From: B69-G16 sp964501905
GTDB lineage: Archaea; Thermoproteota; Thermoprotei; Thermofilales; B69-G16
DNA length: 64,000 bases
Assembly (NCBI GenBank): GCA_964501905.1
Contig: CAZCTW010000001.1
Span: 186,001-250,000 of the forward strand
Direction: 5' to 3'
Below the pieces are notes generated by a model. That model worked only from the letters and a program-made list of their open reading frames with translations, was not told the origin of the DNA and searched no databases. Positions 35,288 to 44,638 of this stretch are shown here, one piece after another. Every line of letters starts with the position of its first letter. Position 1 is the first letter of the stretch. Position numbers and translations under genes: made by a program.

Positions 35288-35914
35288 ATGAAGGAGATTA
35301 CAAAATACAGGAATAAGGAACTTGATTCCCTTTTCCTAAAAGGTAAATTGATTATGTTTACTGATGCCATCGCCGCCAAAGATTCTAAAATGTTAATTTT
35401 AATGTTTAAAAGACATGAAATAAAATCTATTATTAAAAATTTGGAAATGCTAGCAATAAAGAGTAATAATGTGAGAAAGAACTATAATTCAGTAAAATCG
35501 CATTTAAGGGACATTTCGGACATCCTCTTATTTAAAGAAAACAATCTTTGGTTCTACGAAATTCTCATACCGGTATCTATACTGGCTCTTATAGTTCTTT
35601 CTATATACAATCCGGGTATGGCTTTAGCTTCAAGTTTGACAGTAATAGTATTGCTTGTATACAATAGCAGAAGAGAAACCGCTAAACTTGTAGAGAAACG
35701 AAACCAATTGGATGCTTTATTTGAAACCATAGGTGGAGATTTACACAGCTTTAGATGCTTAACACAGGAACTAATTAACTACTATGCTAAAAATTCTAGT
35801 AAAGCACTTGGACCACTTTTATTACACTTCATCAAATACCATAACACTGTATACGTAGGTAAGTCAAGATATAGAGGTCTTTACAAAATAGTCATTAAGA
35901 CCTCCAGATCTTAG
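35288..35914 (+). CDS. Hypothetical membrane protein
   Basis: 208 residues. A hydrophobic stretch of about 35 residues (about 93-128, YEILIPVSILALIVLSIYNP and following) forms two close transmembrane helices, flanked by basic helical soluble parts. It begins 2 bp after the aldolase gene, so it is co-transcribed. No family is recognised; composition is more lysine- and isoleucine-rich than its neighbours. Confidence 0.55.
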   Translation: MKEITKYRNKELDSLFLKGKLIMFTDAIAAKDSKMLILMFKRHEIKSIIKNLEMLAIKSNNVRKNYNSVKSHLRDISDILLFKENNLWFYEILIPVSILALIVLSIYNPGMALASSLTVIVLLVYNSRRETAKLVEKRNQLDALFETIGGDLHSFRCLTQELINYYAKNSSKALGPLLLHFIKYHNTVYVGKSRYRGLYKIVIKTSRS

Positions 35915-36263
35915 CTCATAGTAAGCCACTCATGCGCTGCCAAGTACTTCCCATTACTATTAATTGCCAGCGGCATTCTGTGAGCATTAACCGGCGTACC
36001 TGCTTAGAAAAATGATAATACCCCTGTAGTAGAGGCATTCTAATCGTAGATCACTCGATCTCTTCAGCTTTGCAACTGTAGGGGGTGCGACTAGATAACG
36101 TCGTAACAACTACATTCCTGCCGTTTTATCGAGTATAATCATTCTGAGCTTGATTTAGATTGTTAATAATGATTTTTCCTGTAGGTGAAATTAGCGAATT
36201 TGAAATCTAATTGTTAGAGTATTTTTATGTACCACATTATGCTTTTATCGTTCAGGTGCCAAA
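35915..36263. other. 349-bp gap, no intact gene
   Basis: No complete frame on either strand. On the minus strand a stretch of about 28 codons ending at a stop near 35911 (PVNAHRMPLAINSNGKYLAAHEW) reads like protein-coding text but has no start and no family I recognise; it may be another remnant. The promoter of the former glmS gene would lie at the right end. Confidence 0.3.
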
Positions 36264-38067
36264 ATGGGAGGTATTTTCGGTTTAGCTTGTAAATCCCCCT
36301 CCATCGCTAGATGCGATTTATATCGGTTTGAAGAGATTGTTATATCGCGGGCACGACGGCGTTGGGATAGTAGGCGTTACGGATTCCGGATTGATAATCA
36401 AGAAATATCCCATACGTTCGGATAAGGCGCTAGAGGAATTGCGATTTCTCAAAATTCCTAGCAGAGTGATACTAGCGCATACAAGATTTGCTACTCATGG
36501 AAGACCTTCCTTAGAGAATACCTATCCCCTTCTTGACTGTAAAGGAGAAATAGCTGTTGTCGGAGATGGCATAATAGCAAATTACGAAGAGTGGAGAAAC
36601 AAGCTTATCCAGAGAGGACACAAATTCTCCTCACGTTCCGATTTTGAGGTTATACCTCATCTACTTGAAGAGAAAATGAAGGAAAAGGATATTCTCTCGG
36701 CTTTCTTAGAAGTATTGAGGGAAATTGAGGGTATTTAAGCCGTCGCTGTTGTACGTTCCGGCGATGAAAAATATATGGAGCTTCTGTAGGCGAGCCGCTG
36801 GTTATCAGTAAAGGAAAAGAATGTTTCTTCATATCGTCGGACATCCCGTCCTTGTACAATTTCTCGAAAGAGGCCATAGTGATAGAACATGGACAGGCTT
36901 TAGCGATATTGGCAGAGACTTTGTTGTGTTAGATATTAATACTGGAGAAATTGTAAAAGATCTAATAGTTAAGAGAATAAAATATCCTATTGAGGCGATA
37001 GATAAAGCCGGCTTCCCTCATTATATGCTGAAGGAGATTTATGAAATACCCGAAGCTATGCTTAAGGCTATTGCAGTAGTTCAAGAAAAGTATTTGAACT
37101 TGGTGGCTATGATACTGCACTCGGCTAGAGATATTTACGTAATAGCGAATGGTACTAGCTTCCACGCTGGCATGATAGCTGGCTACTACTTCCGAGATTT
37201 AGCAAAGCTTAACGTGCACGTTATAAGTGCGGCTGAATTCCCCTTCTATGGATTGAAGAATGTATCTATAGGGACAGCGATTTAGCTATCTCTCAGTCTG
37301 GAGAGACAGGTGATGTCCTAAGAGCCGTGAGAGAGGCGAAGATGAGAGGAGGAGTTGTTATAGGCGTGACTAATATAATGGGTTCTAGGCTCACCCTTGA
37401 ATCCAACGTCTACTTACCGATAGGAGCGGGGCTTGAAATTGCGATCCCCGCGACGAAGACCTTTGTATCTACTTTTAGTGGTCTTGGGCATGTTAGCGCA
37501 TAGAATAGGGGTTCTACGAGGAGTTATAGATTCTTCCGGCGAGAAAGCTTTCATCAAACACGTAAGGAACTTGGCGTCCATTCTAAAAAAGAAAATGGAT
37601 AAAATAGAGAAGTCAGTAGAGGATAATATTGAGATATTTAAAGGTTGGGATAGGTGCTACGTAAGTTCTAGGGGGATTAGTTTCCCGATAGCTTTAGAGG
37701 AAGCTTTAAAAATAAAGGAGACAGCGGGTTTACAGGCTGAGGGTATAGAAACTGGAGAGCTTAGACACGGTCCAATAACGCTGGTAAGTGACGGATACCC
37801 GGTAATTATGATAGCTCCATACGAAGAGGAAGCTAAAACTTCTTCGTGGAAAGTAGCTAAGAGTGTGATAGAGTATGGGGGCAAAGTTATAAGCATCCCC
37901 CCGACGTCAACGTCATAGGGAGTCATATAGAAATACCGGAAACTACAAAATATCTGTCATCTATAGCTTCCGTTATACCTCTCCAGCTCCTGGCCTACAA
38001 GCTAGGTGTTGTTCGAGGCATGCCCATAGACCGGCCGAGAGCGCTTGCTAAAGCCGTCACAGCGTAA
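36264..38067 (+). pseudogene. glmS: Broken glutamine-fructose-6-phosphate aminotransferase (GlmS)
   Basis: The whole gene can be followed in pieces. N-terminus: MGGIFGLA at 36264, where the essential catalytic Cys of MCGIFG is Gly. Glutaminase text: LYRGHDGVGIVG, ILAHTRFATHG. SIS text: YVIANGTSFHAGMIAGYYF and ISQSGETGDVLRAVREAK. C-terminus: ETGELRHGPITLV and DRPRALAKAVTA, ending TAA at 38065. Disruptions: a frame change near 36325, stop TAA 36736, frame changes near 36785, 36920, 37270, 37470 and 37905. This is clearly non-functional; glucosamine-6-phosphate would need another source, such as nagA or a second glmS. Confidence 0.9.
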
Positions 38068-38103
38068 TTAAACATATTATTCACATAATCTCCACTTATA
38101 CCC

Positions 38104-38676
38104 GTGGTTTTGAGCCTAGACGCTAGGAGAATACTGTTAAGTTTGGGCTTCGCCGCCTCCCCCCTTACGAGTAGAGAATTTTCTGAGTATCTTGGAGAGG
38201 ATTTTAGAGAGGTTTCCCGCGTGTTAAGACGGCTATCTAGGAGAGGCTACGTCGCTAGGCAGCGAAGTATGTATACCGTCACAGATAAGGGATTGTCGCT
38301 AGTGCGCAGAAAGCTTTACTTTAAAGTCAGGAGAGTAATCCGCGGCGGCAGAAAAGTGCATAAATTCCGCTTCTTCAAGAGAAAGGGGGAGTACACCGGG
38401 GTTGAGGTCGGCTCTCTAAAAGAGCTTGTTGAAGTACTTAGGGTGATCAGCCCAGACTCCTTGAAGTACCACGTAGAGAAGTACGATCTTCAGAGATGGA
38501 TAGAGGAAGAGCTTGGAGATGATTTCCTCTTATTCCTTATTGGGCAGAAGTTGGAGGAAATATCGGATGCCTTCGATCTAAGAGACTTCCTTTACGAGGT
38601 TTTCAGTGATAGGTTGAATAACCTCATGGCTTTAGAAAAGAGGCTCCTCGAGATAAAAGAGAGTCGTAATATTTGA
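38104..38676 (+). CDS. Winged-helix protein with DUF5752-like C-terminal domain
   Basis: 190 residues. The N-terminal winged helix (about residues 5-68) includes LTSREFSEYLGEDFREVSRVLRRLSRRGYV and a wing ending DKGLSLVRR. The middle part (FRFFKRKGEY, then SLKELVEVLRVISPDSLKYHV and LQRWIEEELGDD) resembles DUF5752. GTG start at 38104. It is 80 bp upstream of the CdvA-like gene on the same strand. DNA binding is inferred from the fold. Confidence 0.7.
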   Translation: MVLSLDARRILLSLGFAASPLTSREFSEYLGEDFREVSRVLRRLSRRGYVARQRSMYTVTDKGLSLVRRKLYFKVRRVIRGGRKVHKFRFFKRKGEYTGVEVGSLKELVEVLRVISPDSLKYHVEKYDLQRWIEEELGDDFLLFLIGQKLEEISDAFDLRDFLYEVFSDRLNNLMALEKRLLEIKESRNI

Positions 38677-38756
38677 ATATTTCAAGCCTATTGCCTATCT
38701 ATTTCAAATATTCGATTAGCTAAAGCAATTTACCTATTCTAGGATTAAGAAGGGAC

Positions 38757-39542
38757 ATGAGAAAGCTCTTAGCTAGGATACTTGAATTCTTTAGGAGAAA
38801 GAAGGAGAAGCACGTGACCCTAGCGGATTTTAGAGGAGTCGTTAAGCTTAGGAAATTCCTTGGAAAGACTATATACCTTAATGACGAGCCTTTAGGAGTC
38901 ATAGAGAAAATAATAGCCGATAGGCGAAGTAAGAAAGCCAAAGTAGTGTACGTTAGGAAGGACGGTAAAGTTTTCAGTGTAAAGCCTAAATTTATTCTAG
39001 TCGAAAAGGAAATTCTGAAAATAAAAACAGCTAGAAAGAAATCAGAAAAAGCTAAGGAAAGAAAGGTTGTAGAACGCAAGAAGTATGCAGATGCCTTAAG
39101 CGAGGTCGAGAAGATATCGAAGGAGATAGAGGAATTAAAAGATAAAATACTAAAGCTAGACAATAAGCTAATAGAAGACGAGATAGACGTTAAAACTTTT
39201 AAAATCGTGAGGAGAGATCTAGAGGCTAAAATTAGAGAGCTAGCTACTAGGGGGAAAATTTACCTAGATAGCTTAAAAAGCTATTTGAGAGAAATCTACA
39301 AGAAAAAAATGTTGTTGGAAAAGGAGTTGGAAAAGTATAGAATACAGTTAACTCTAAAGGAAGTAGGGGAGGAGAAGGTGAAGGGTAAACTGGAGGCACT
39401 TGAAGAGAAGATAAAGGAGATTGGAGAGGAGATTGAAAAAGTGAAAAACGCGATAGAAACCCTAGAGTTTTACGCAGGTGAATATGTAAGAGATGAACTA
39501 GCTATCGACGAAGATATATTATCGAAGATCTTTGAAAAATAG
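38757..39542 (+). CDS. PRC-barrel/coiled-coil protein, CdvA-like
   Basis: 261 residues. A PRC-barrel-like domain (about residues 25-85: FLGKTIYLNDEPLGVIEKII, then VVYVRKDGKVFSV) is followed by long heptad-rich coiled coils (about 95-245) and a short acidic tail (AIDEDILSKIFEK). This order, and the length, match CdvA, the membrane-recruiting scaffold of the archaeal ESCRT division machinery. No cdvB or cdvC gene follows, so identity is not proven; other PRC-coiled-coil proteins exist. The next gene encodes a DUF1512 membrane protein 29 bp away. Confidence 0.55.
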   Translation: MRKLLARILEFFRRKKEKHVTLADFRGVVKLRKFLGKTIYLNDEPLGVIEKIIADRRSKKAKVVYVRKDGKVFSVKPKFILVEKEILKIKTARKKSEKAKERKVVERKKYADALSEVEKISKEIEELKDKILKLDNKLIEDEIDVKTFKIVRRDLEAKIRELATRGKIYLDSLKSYLREIYKKKMLLEKELEKYRIQLTLKEVGEEKVKGKLEALEEKIKEIGEEIEKVKNAIETLEFYAGEYVRDELAIDEDILSKIFEK

Positions 39543-39571
39543 ACTCGAGCAGTAATAAATATTTACAAGTT

Positions 39572-40723
39572 ATGTTATTAGAGAGTAGCGGAGCATTAGG
39601 TGATAGTGTTTTGGATGGACAAGGAGCTATGGACGTAATAACTTGGATAGTCCTATTAACCTTATTTGCCTACCTTAATAGAGAGTTCGAAATTTGGAGA
39701 ATGATAAGCGAAATCGAGACTTACATAGCAGCTTTCAGGTCTATAAGGGATAAAGCCTTGCGGTGTGCTATAAACTCCTTTAAGGAAATTGCAGTTAAAA
39801 AAGAAAAGAAAATCGATGTTAAAAAGATAGAAGCGAGGATACGCAACTTAGTAGATACTAGCTTTATAACTCCTACGGACCTCGATCCCTACGGCATAAT
39901 TGATAAGCTCAAACACTTGGTAAAGGTTATGGATCGAGCCGTCGAGAATGAAGTTAAAATGCTTATACCCTTTGCTAGCAAAGTTGAAGTTGAAAATTTG
40001 AAAGACTTGATAGGCGCTGTCCACGCAATTAATGAGATATACAAAATAGTAGATCACATATACAGGATAGGGAGAAAGTTTAAGAGTTTATGGATTTTAA
40101 TGCAGTTAAGCGCTTTGTTGCCGTTTATAACTGAGAGCATGAAAGCTTACGAGAGCTCGCTGGAAGCTTTCGCAAATGGCTACCCCGTAGGCGATAGCGT
40201 AGGGCCGATAGTGGCGGCGAAGTTTGCTAGAAAACACGGAAATGGAGCAGAAATTAAGGAAGTTGCCGATGATACTATAATGATCGAAGTGCCCTTTAAG
40301 GATAGGAAAGTCATCGTTATTAAAGCTAAGGGACCCGCCGGGGTTACCGGGAGCTTGGATGATGCGGTAGAGTATGCCCTTTCGGTGTACAAAAACGCTT
40401 GTATGGTAATAACCGTAGATGCTGCCCATAAACTGGAAAGCGAAGAAAGCGGTAGTATAAGCGACGGCTTCGGAGTAGCTATCGGTGGGCTCGGAATCGA
40501 GAAGTTCAATATAGAAAAATTAGCGGCCAATGCCAAGGTGCCCCTCTACGCTATCTTAATCAAAATGTCTGAGGAAGAAGCACTATCAGTAATTAACAAA
40601 AAACTCTTTGAGGCTACCGATAAAGCCCTAGCGAACGTCGAGAGAGTTATAGAAGAACGCAGCAAACCGGGCGACGTAATAATTCTAGTAGGCGTAGGCA
40701 ACACGATAGGCGTATACCCGTAG
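39572..40723 (+). CDS. DUF1512 family archaeal membrane protein
   Basis: 383 residues. One N-terminal transmembrane helix (about residues 23-40, ITWIVLLTLFAYLN), then a helical region and a C-terminal alpha/beta domain with glycine-rich motifs (NGYPVGDSVGPIVAAKFA, KGPAGVTGSLDDAVEYAL, VGVGNTIGVYP) that define the archaea-specific DUF1512 family. Function unknown. Its close spacing to the CdvA-like gene suggests a shared operon. Confidence 0.85.
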   Translation: MLLESSGALGDSVLDGQGAMDVITWIVLLTLFAYLNREFEIWRMISEIETYIAAFRSIRDKALRCAINSFKEIAVKKEKKIDVKKIEARIRNLVDTSFITPTDLDPYGIIDKLKHLVKVMDRAVENEVKMLIPFASKVEVENLKDLIGAVHAINEIYKIVDHIYRIGRKFKSLWILMQLSALLPFITESMKAYESSLEAFANGYPVGDSVGPIVAAKFARKHGNGAEIKEVADDTIMIEVPFKDRKVIVIKAKGPAGVTGSLDDAVEYALSVYKNACMVITVDAAHKLESEESGSISDGFGVAIGGLGIEKFNIEKLAANAKVPLYAILIKMSEEEALSVINKKLFEATDKALANVERVIEERSKPGDVIILVGVGNTIGVYP

Positions 40724-40965
40724 CAGAAAGACATTTAAAGAGAAATTAAACCAGTTTGGTTCTCTAGTTACGAATTCAACCCCGTATTTACATCTGATAA
40801 AAGCTTAAGCTTTATTTGAGGACTAATTAGAAATTTCAAGCTCCTACCCTTATCTACTCGCCGGGAGCAGGGCAGGAATTCAGTTATCTCAAAATAAGCA
40901 ATAAATATAAAGGTGGCAGAGATTGATAGGGGTAGGCCAGTCCGAGTAAGGGAGCGCGTTTACCT

Positions 40966-41340
40966 ATGAGTCTGGAGAAGATATACGAGGTTAAAAAACA
41001 GTGGATTCCCGTCTACGCCCTGCTTCTAGCAGTAGCGCTTATAGTTACAATTTACCTGGTCTTAGCCTACATGTACACGCAGAATGAAGACTTTATGATG
41101 TATACCATGCTGTCTCTTCTATTCTCCTTCTACATGGGTTTTAACTTGATAAAGCTCGTTAGGATTAAAATTCCCAAGTATAATTACGTTAAAATACTTA
41201 AATGCCCTAAATGCGGACACACAATAGCTAAGCCGATAACTAAAGGCGACTACCTCTTCGGTGAAGGGGGGGAATGCCCGAAGTGCGGGTCTAAAATGTA
41301 CATCTCTGCCATGTACAAGGAAGAAGTTAAGAAGAGCTAA
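40966..41340 (+). CDS. Membrane protein with C-terminal zinc ribbon
   Basis: 124 residues: two transmembrane helices (about 14-36 and 46-64), then a soluble zinc ribbon with two CxxC knuckles (CPKCGH near 80 and CPKCGS near 104). The ribbon would face the cytoplasm. Function unknown. The stop overlaps the end of the convergent small membrane gene by 4 bp. Confidence 0.75.
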   Translation: MSLEKIYEVKKQWIPVYALLLAVALIVTIYLVLAYMYTQNEDFMMYTMLSLLFSFYMGFNLIKLVRIKIPKYNYVKILKCPKCGHTIAKPITKGDYLFGEGGECPKCGSKMYISAMYKEEVKKS

Positions 41341-41603
41341 AACACATCCCTTCTGCAGAGTAGGATAAAACGTTTTTTCCTAATTTTCGAGAAATTGTAA
41401 AGGAATATGCCTAGGTAGAGAAGAACAGCTAGCCAAGTTATTTTTTGATTTAAAACTATGAAATAATGAATGAAGTCGGCTCTTGGGCTTAGCTCGACGG
41501 CACTACTAAAGAGATAAGCTTCTAACAACGCAAAAATCGATATAAAAGCTCTATTCGTCCTCTCTACGACTTTCCTGACCTTAGCTCTCCATTCAAGCCT
41601 CAT
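41337..41603 (-). CDS. Small two-helix membrane protein
   Basis: 88 residues. A basic N-terminus (MRLEWRAKVRKVVERTNR) precedes hydrophobic helices at about 19-36 and 55-70, and a basic tail (KIRKKRFILLCRR) follows. The positive-inside pattern is consistent. No family is recognised; called from length, codon use and end-to-end packing with the previous gene. Confidence 0.5.
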   Translation of the reverse strand: MRLEWRAKVRKVVERTNRAFISIFALLEAYLFSSAVELSPRADFIHYFIVLNQKITWLAVLLYLGIFLYNFSKIRKKRFILLCRRDVF

Positions 41604-41693
41604 ACCAATTGTATTATGTCGATAATACGTATATAATATAATCTCGTAAAATAGAAGCGTAAAAGTTAAATTAGACGGTTGAGATGGTTGCTT

Positions 41694-41752
41694 GGGCGAT
41701 GATGAAGGTTTCGCGCTTGGAAATGTGAAGAGTGGGTTCTTGTCCGGAGCCC
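41694..41752 (+). ncRNA. Weak C/D box sRNA candidate
   Basis: A perfect C box (GATGATGA, 41698-41705) is flanked by GGGC at 41694-41697, and GCCC at 41749-41752 could close a terminal stem 59 bases long. Internal boxes are poor (CTTGGA near 41716, TGTGAAG near 41724), and the D box would be CGGA instead of CTGA. Size and stem fit a guide RNA; the boxes do not fully fit. Confidence 0.25.
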
Positions 41753-41780
41753 CGCTATAACTTTATTATAACTCGGTCAC

Positions 41781-43658
41781 TTGTGTATAAATGTGAGAGA
41801 GATAGAGATCTTCAAAAGAATTATGCCGCGGGTTTATTGGTGCCCGCGCTGCAACGTGCCCGTTCTCGACGAGAAGTGCGGTAAGTGCGGCGGCTTTACA
41901 GTAGTGGTCAAAGTGACTCCTCCTGGAGACGTAAGGCCTGCCTTCCCTAAAGACGTGGAAGATTTAAGGAAAACCCTTTACGATTATTTCCTAGATTGGG
42001 AAGTTGTAGACTACTTTGTGCCTGAGGGGAAGTTTGTCTTATTGAACAAGATAGAGTATCCAGACGCCGCTGACGAAGTTATAGTTGATGGACAAGTGCT
42101 AGGCCACAGGTTTTACGATGTAGAGAGGAGGAAGTGGAGGTTTAAACCCATGTACAATGGAGTCGCCGGAATTCTAAAACTGAAGTGCAACTATTACGCC
42201 ATAGTTGATCTTCCCAAAGTTCAGAGGAGATTTGTTGTGCATAAAAAACACATAATAGAGTCTAACCTCCCTAGGCGTAAGGGGGTATTCGTAGCTGTCA
42301 CTACTAAAAACGGGGTTTTTCACGCCGTAGCGGAGTACATCGGCGCTTCACGCTTAAAAATTCTGAAATCGTGGAAGAGTAAGAAGTTCGTTCGAATAAA
42401 CGTACACGCTGGATTAGAGGAGGCTGTGGCTGCTAATAGGGGGAGGTTGGAGTATCTAGAAGAAGAGGCCGTAAGTTTCATTAGAGAAATAGTCGGCGAG
42501 AAAAAGCTCCCCGTAGTGGTCTCTTTCAGCGGAGGCAAAGACAGTTTAGCTACATATCTCTTAGTCGAGAAAGCTTTAGGTAAGGTTCCCATACTATTCA
42601 ACGATACCGGCTTAGAACTCCCGGAAACAGTGGAGTATGTACGCCGCTTCGCGGAAAAGAAGAAACTGAAGCTTCTAGTAGCCGACGCCGGCAAGAAGTT
42701 TTACGAAGCCTTAAAGGTTATGGGTCCCCCGGCGCGGGACTATAGATGGTGTTGTAAGGTAGCTAAGCTTTCGCCTATAGCTAGCTTGGTTAACCGTGAG
42801 TTTCCCGAGGGGGTGTTGAGTTTTGTAGGGCAACGGGCTCTAGAATCGGCGAGGAGGGCTATCTCGCCGAGAGTATGGCGTAACCGTTGGCTTCCTAAAA
42901 TCGTGGCGGCTTCTCCTATCCAGTACTGGTCTGCACTCGATGTATGGCTCTACCTGATAAGAGAAAAGGTTGAGTTTAACCCTCTCTACCTGGAGGGATT
43001 TGACAGATTGGGTTGCTGGCTCTGCCCCGCCACGGAATTAGGCGAACTCGAGGCTGTGGCAGAGAAACACCCAGAGCTTTGGAAGTGGTGGGTTAAATAC
43101 TTGGAGCATTACGCCGAAGAACACGGTTTGAGCGAGGCTTGGGTGAGGTATGGTTTTTGGCGTTGGAAGAAGTTGCCTGGAGATCAGAAGAGGTTGGCCG
43201 AAGATGTTGGTTACTCTGTGGATAGAGATCCCAGAGGAGCTCCGCTTGAAGTTGAGGATTTTAAATATGTGGAAGAAGATGGAAATGTTGTCGTAAGCGG
43301 AGTTATTAGAGGTTTAAGAAATATTGACTACTTTTACAATTTGCTTACTACTGTGAAGACTCTAGACTCTACTTCCACTTTTGATCTCGGCAAAAATGGG
43401 AAGTTCAAGCTTGTAACCCCTAAAGGCGAGTGGAAGAGAACTATGCTCATGATTTTAAGTGTTGCCTTTAGAGCTTCGTATTGTGTCAAGTGCGGCTCTT
43501 GTATGAACAGCTGCCCAGTAAACGCTCTGCGCTACGGAGAGGAGGGAGTCATGGTGGATGAGGGAAAATGTACTAAGTGTGGTATGTGCAACTTCGCGTG
43601 CCCCATTGCCGTGTACTCATTTCCCAAATTATCCTGTACAGTGTCGTTACTTCGCTAA
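41781..43658 (+). CDS. PAPS reductase-like protein with zinc ribbon and ferredoxin domain
   Basis: Archaeal multidomain protein of 625 residues. It has an N-terminal zinc ribbon (CPRC, then CGKCG), a PUA-like segment (about 90-170), a PP-loop PAPS reductase domain with SFSGGKDSLATYL (about 247-259), a cysteine-bearing region (YRWCCKVAKL and GCWLCPATE), and a C-terminal double [4Fe-4S] ferredoxin (CVKCGSCMNSCPVNAL; CTKCGMCNFACP). Members may reduce adenylyl-sulfate or modify RNA or a sulfur carrier; the activity is not settled. The start is TTG 41781; GTG 41793 or ATG 41823 are alternatives. Confidence 0.85.
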   Translation: MCINVREIEIFKRIMPRVYWCPRCNVPVLDEKCGKCGGFTVVVKVTPPGDVRPAFPKDVEDLRKTLYDYFLDWEVVDYFVPEGKFVLLNKIEYPDAADEVIVDGQVLGHRFYDVERRKWRFKPMYNGVAGILKLKCNYYAIVDLPKVQRRFVVHKKHIIESNLPRRKGVFVAVTTKNGVFHAVAEYIGASRLKILKSWKSKKFVRINVHAGLEEAVAANRGRLEYLEEEAVSFIREIVGEKKLPVVVSFSGGKDSLATYLLVEKALGKVPILFNDTGLELPETVEYVRRFAEKKKLKLLVADAGKKFYEALKVMGPPARDYRWCCKVAKLSPIASLVNREFPEGVLSFVGQRALESARRAISPRVWRNRWLPKIVAASPIQYWSALDVWLYLIREKVEFNPLYLEGFDRLGCWLCPATELGELEAVAEKHPELWKWWVKYLEHYAEEHGLSEAWVRYGFWRWKKLPGDQKRLAEDVGYSVDRDPRGAPLEVEDFKYVEEDGNVVVSGVIRGLRNIDYFYNLLTTVKTLDSTSTFDLGKNGKFKLVTPKGEWKRTMLMILSVAFRASYCVKCGSCMNSCPVNALRYGEEGVMVDEGKCTKCGMCNFACPIAVYSFPKLSCTVSLLR

Positions 43659-43715
43659 TTTGACTTGACATCAGTTTTTTATATTAATCTTTTTTATCCT
43701 AAAATGGTGATAATC

Positions 43716-44018
43716 GTGACTGAAAGACTCAAAATCGTAATTGCATGTGGTTTAGGCACGGGCACGGCTCTGTTTCTCAAAATGGTTGTAGAGAGCATTT
43801 GTAGAAAGCATAATATTAAAGCAGATGTGGAAACCGCCGATGCCACTCTAGCGGCCGCTTTGAAAGCCGACATTATTGTAACTGGACCCGACTTAGCAGA
43901 GAAATTTATTCAAGAAAAGGCAGCCAAGGAAGTAGTTTCGATATATAACTACGGGGATAGGAAGGAAATAGAGGAAAAACTGCTAGAGGCTATTAAAAGA
44001 CTTACCGGTGGAGCATAG
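43716..44018 (+). CDS. PTS EIIB component, third copy
   Basis: 100 residues from GTG 43716, chosen because GGTG at 43706-43709 is well placed before it; ATG 43704 is the alternative. RLKIVIACGLGTGTALFLK provides the active Cys11. The sequence is clearly different from the other two EIIBs, so it is an independent acquisition or an old duplicate. It ends in tag|tg, with one base shared with the start of the truncated creatininase gene, indicating one operon. No EIIA or EIIC is next to it. Confidence 0.85.
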   Translation: MTERLKIVIACGLGTGTALFLKMVVESICRKHNIKADVETADATLAAALKADIIVTGPDLAEKFIQEKAAKEVVSIYNYGDRKEIEEKLLEAIKRLTGGA

Positions 44019-44431
44019 TGTTGGCCTTTAATGTTACATGGTTTGACGTTAACGAGTATCTAGAGTCAAAAGAAGTGCCTACTGCGATTCTCCCGGTGGG
44101 CTCCGTCGAAGCTCATGGACCTCACTTACCCCTAACCGTCGACTCGTTGATAGCTGAAGCTATAGCTCGAGAAGTCGGGAGGAGAGTAGAGGCTCTAGTA
44201 CTTCCTATTTTACATTATGGGCAGATATGGTCTTTAAGGAAGTTCCCTGGCTCTATCTGGCTCGAAAATGAGACGCTGAGCAAGATAGTGTATGAAATAG
44301 GAGTATCGCTTAGAGAACATGGATTTAAACTATTCGTAGTCGTTAACGGACACGTTGGCAACATGGGAGCTTTGAAAAATGGTCTTAGAAAACTCCTGGA
44401 CGACAGGTTCTATGTCGATATGTCGCCATAG
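44018..44431 (+). pseudogene. Creatininase-family protein, C-terminus missing
   Basis: 137 residues, about 100 short of the usual length of about 240. The N-terminal metal-binding motifs are intact: LPVGSVEAHGPHLPL (Glu and His, about residues 26-40), DSLIAEAIA and FVVVNGHVGNMGAL. The family's C-terminal Glu and His (H-A-G-E type motif) are missing, because the sequence changes to unrelated text at about 44400 and soon runs into a phosphotriesterase fragment on the other strand. Probably inactive. Confidence 0.7.
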
Positions 44432-44621
44432 ACACCTGCCCGTAGGGAAAGAATAGAGAGCAGTCTAGCGCGGGTAAAGCGTAGTCCGGGTCATTGAGGA
44501 AAGTAGGCGTTTTATAAAGCCATGCTGGGGACATGGTAACCAAGTGTATATGAGAATTCGTTAAACTTAAGCTGGACGGGTTTACGGGACCGCGAGCAGT
44601 TACAATCTCCACCCCCGGCAC
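44400..44621 (-). pseudogene. N-terminal fragment of a phosphotriesterase-family protein
   Basis: Minus-strand frame beginning at 44621: VETARG-type opening (IVTARGPVNPSSLSLTNSHIHL) with the first metal H-x-H, then SPAWLY and FLNDPDYALPALD. This is the beginning of the php/phosphotriesterase-related family, in which the protein should run to about 320 residues. After about 55 residues the resemblance stops, and the frame ends within the creatininase gene. The two broken genes face each other at one junction. Confidence 0.5.
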
Positions 44622-44638
44622 CTCCGCTTTTTGAAAAG

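Noticed and set aside
40106..40536. Two long minus-strand frames under the DUF1512 gene
   Set aside because: Shadows of conserved coding sequence; the serine/alanine-rich composition is typical of antisense readings.
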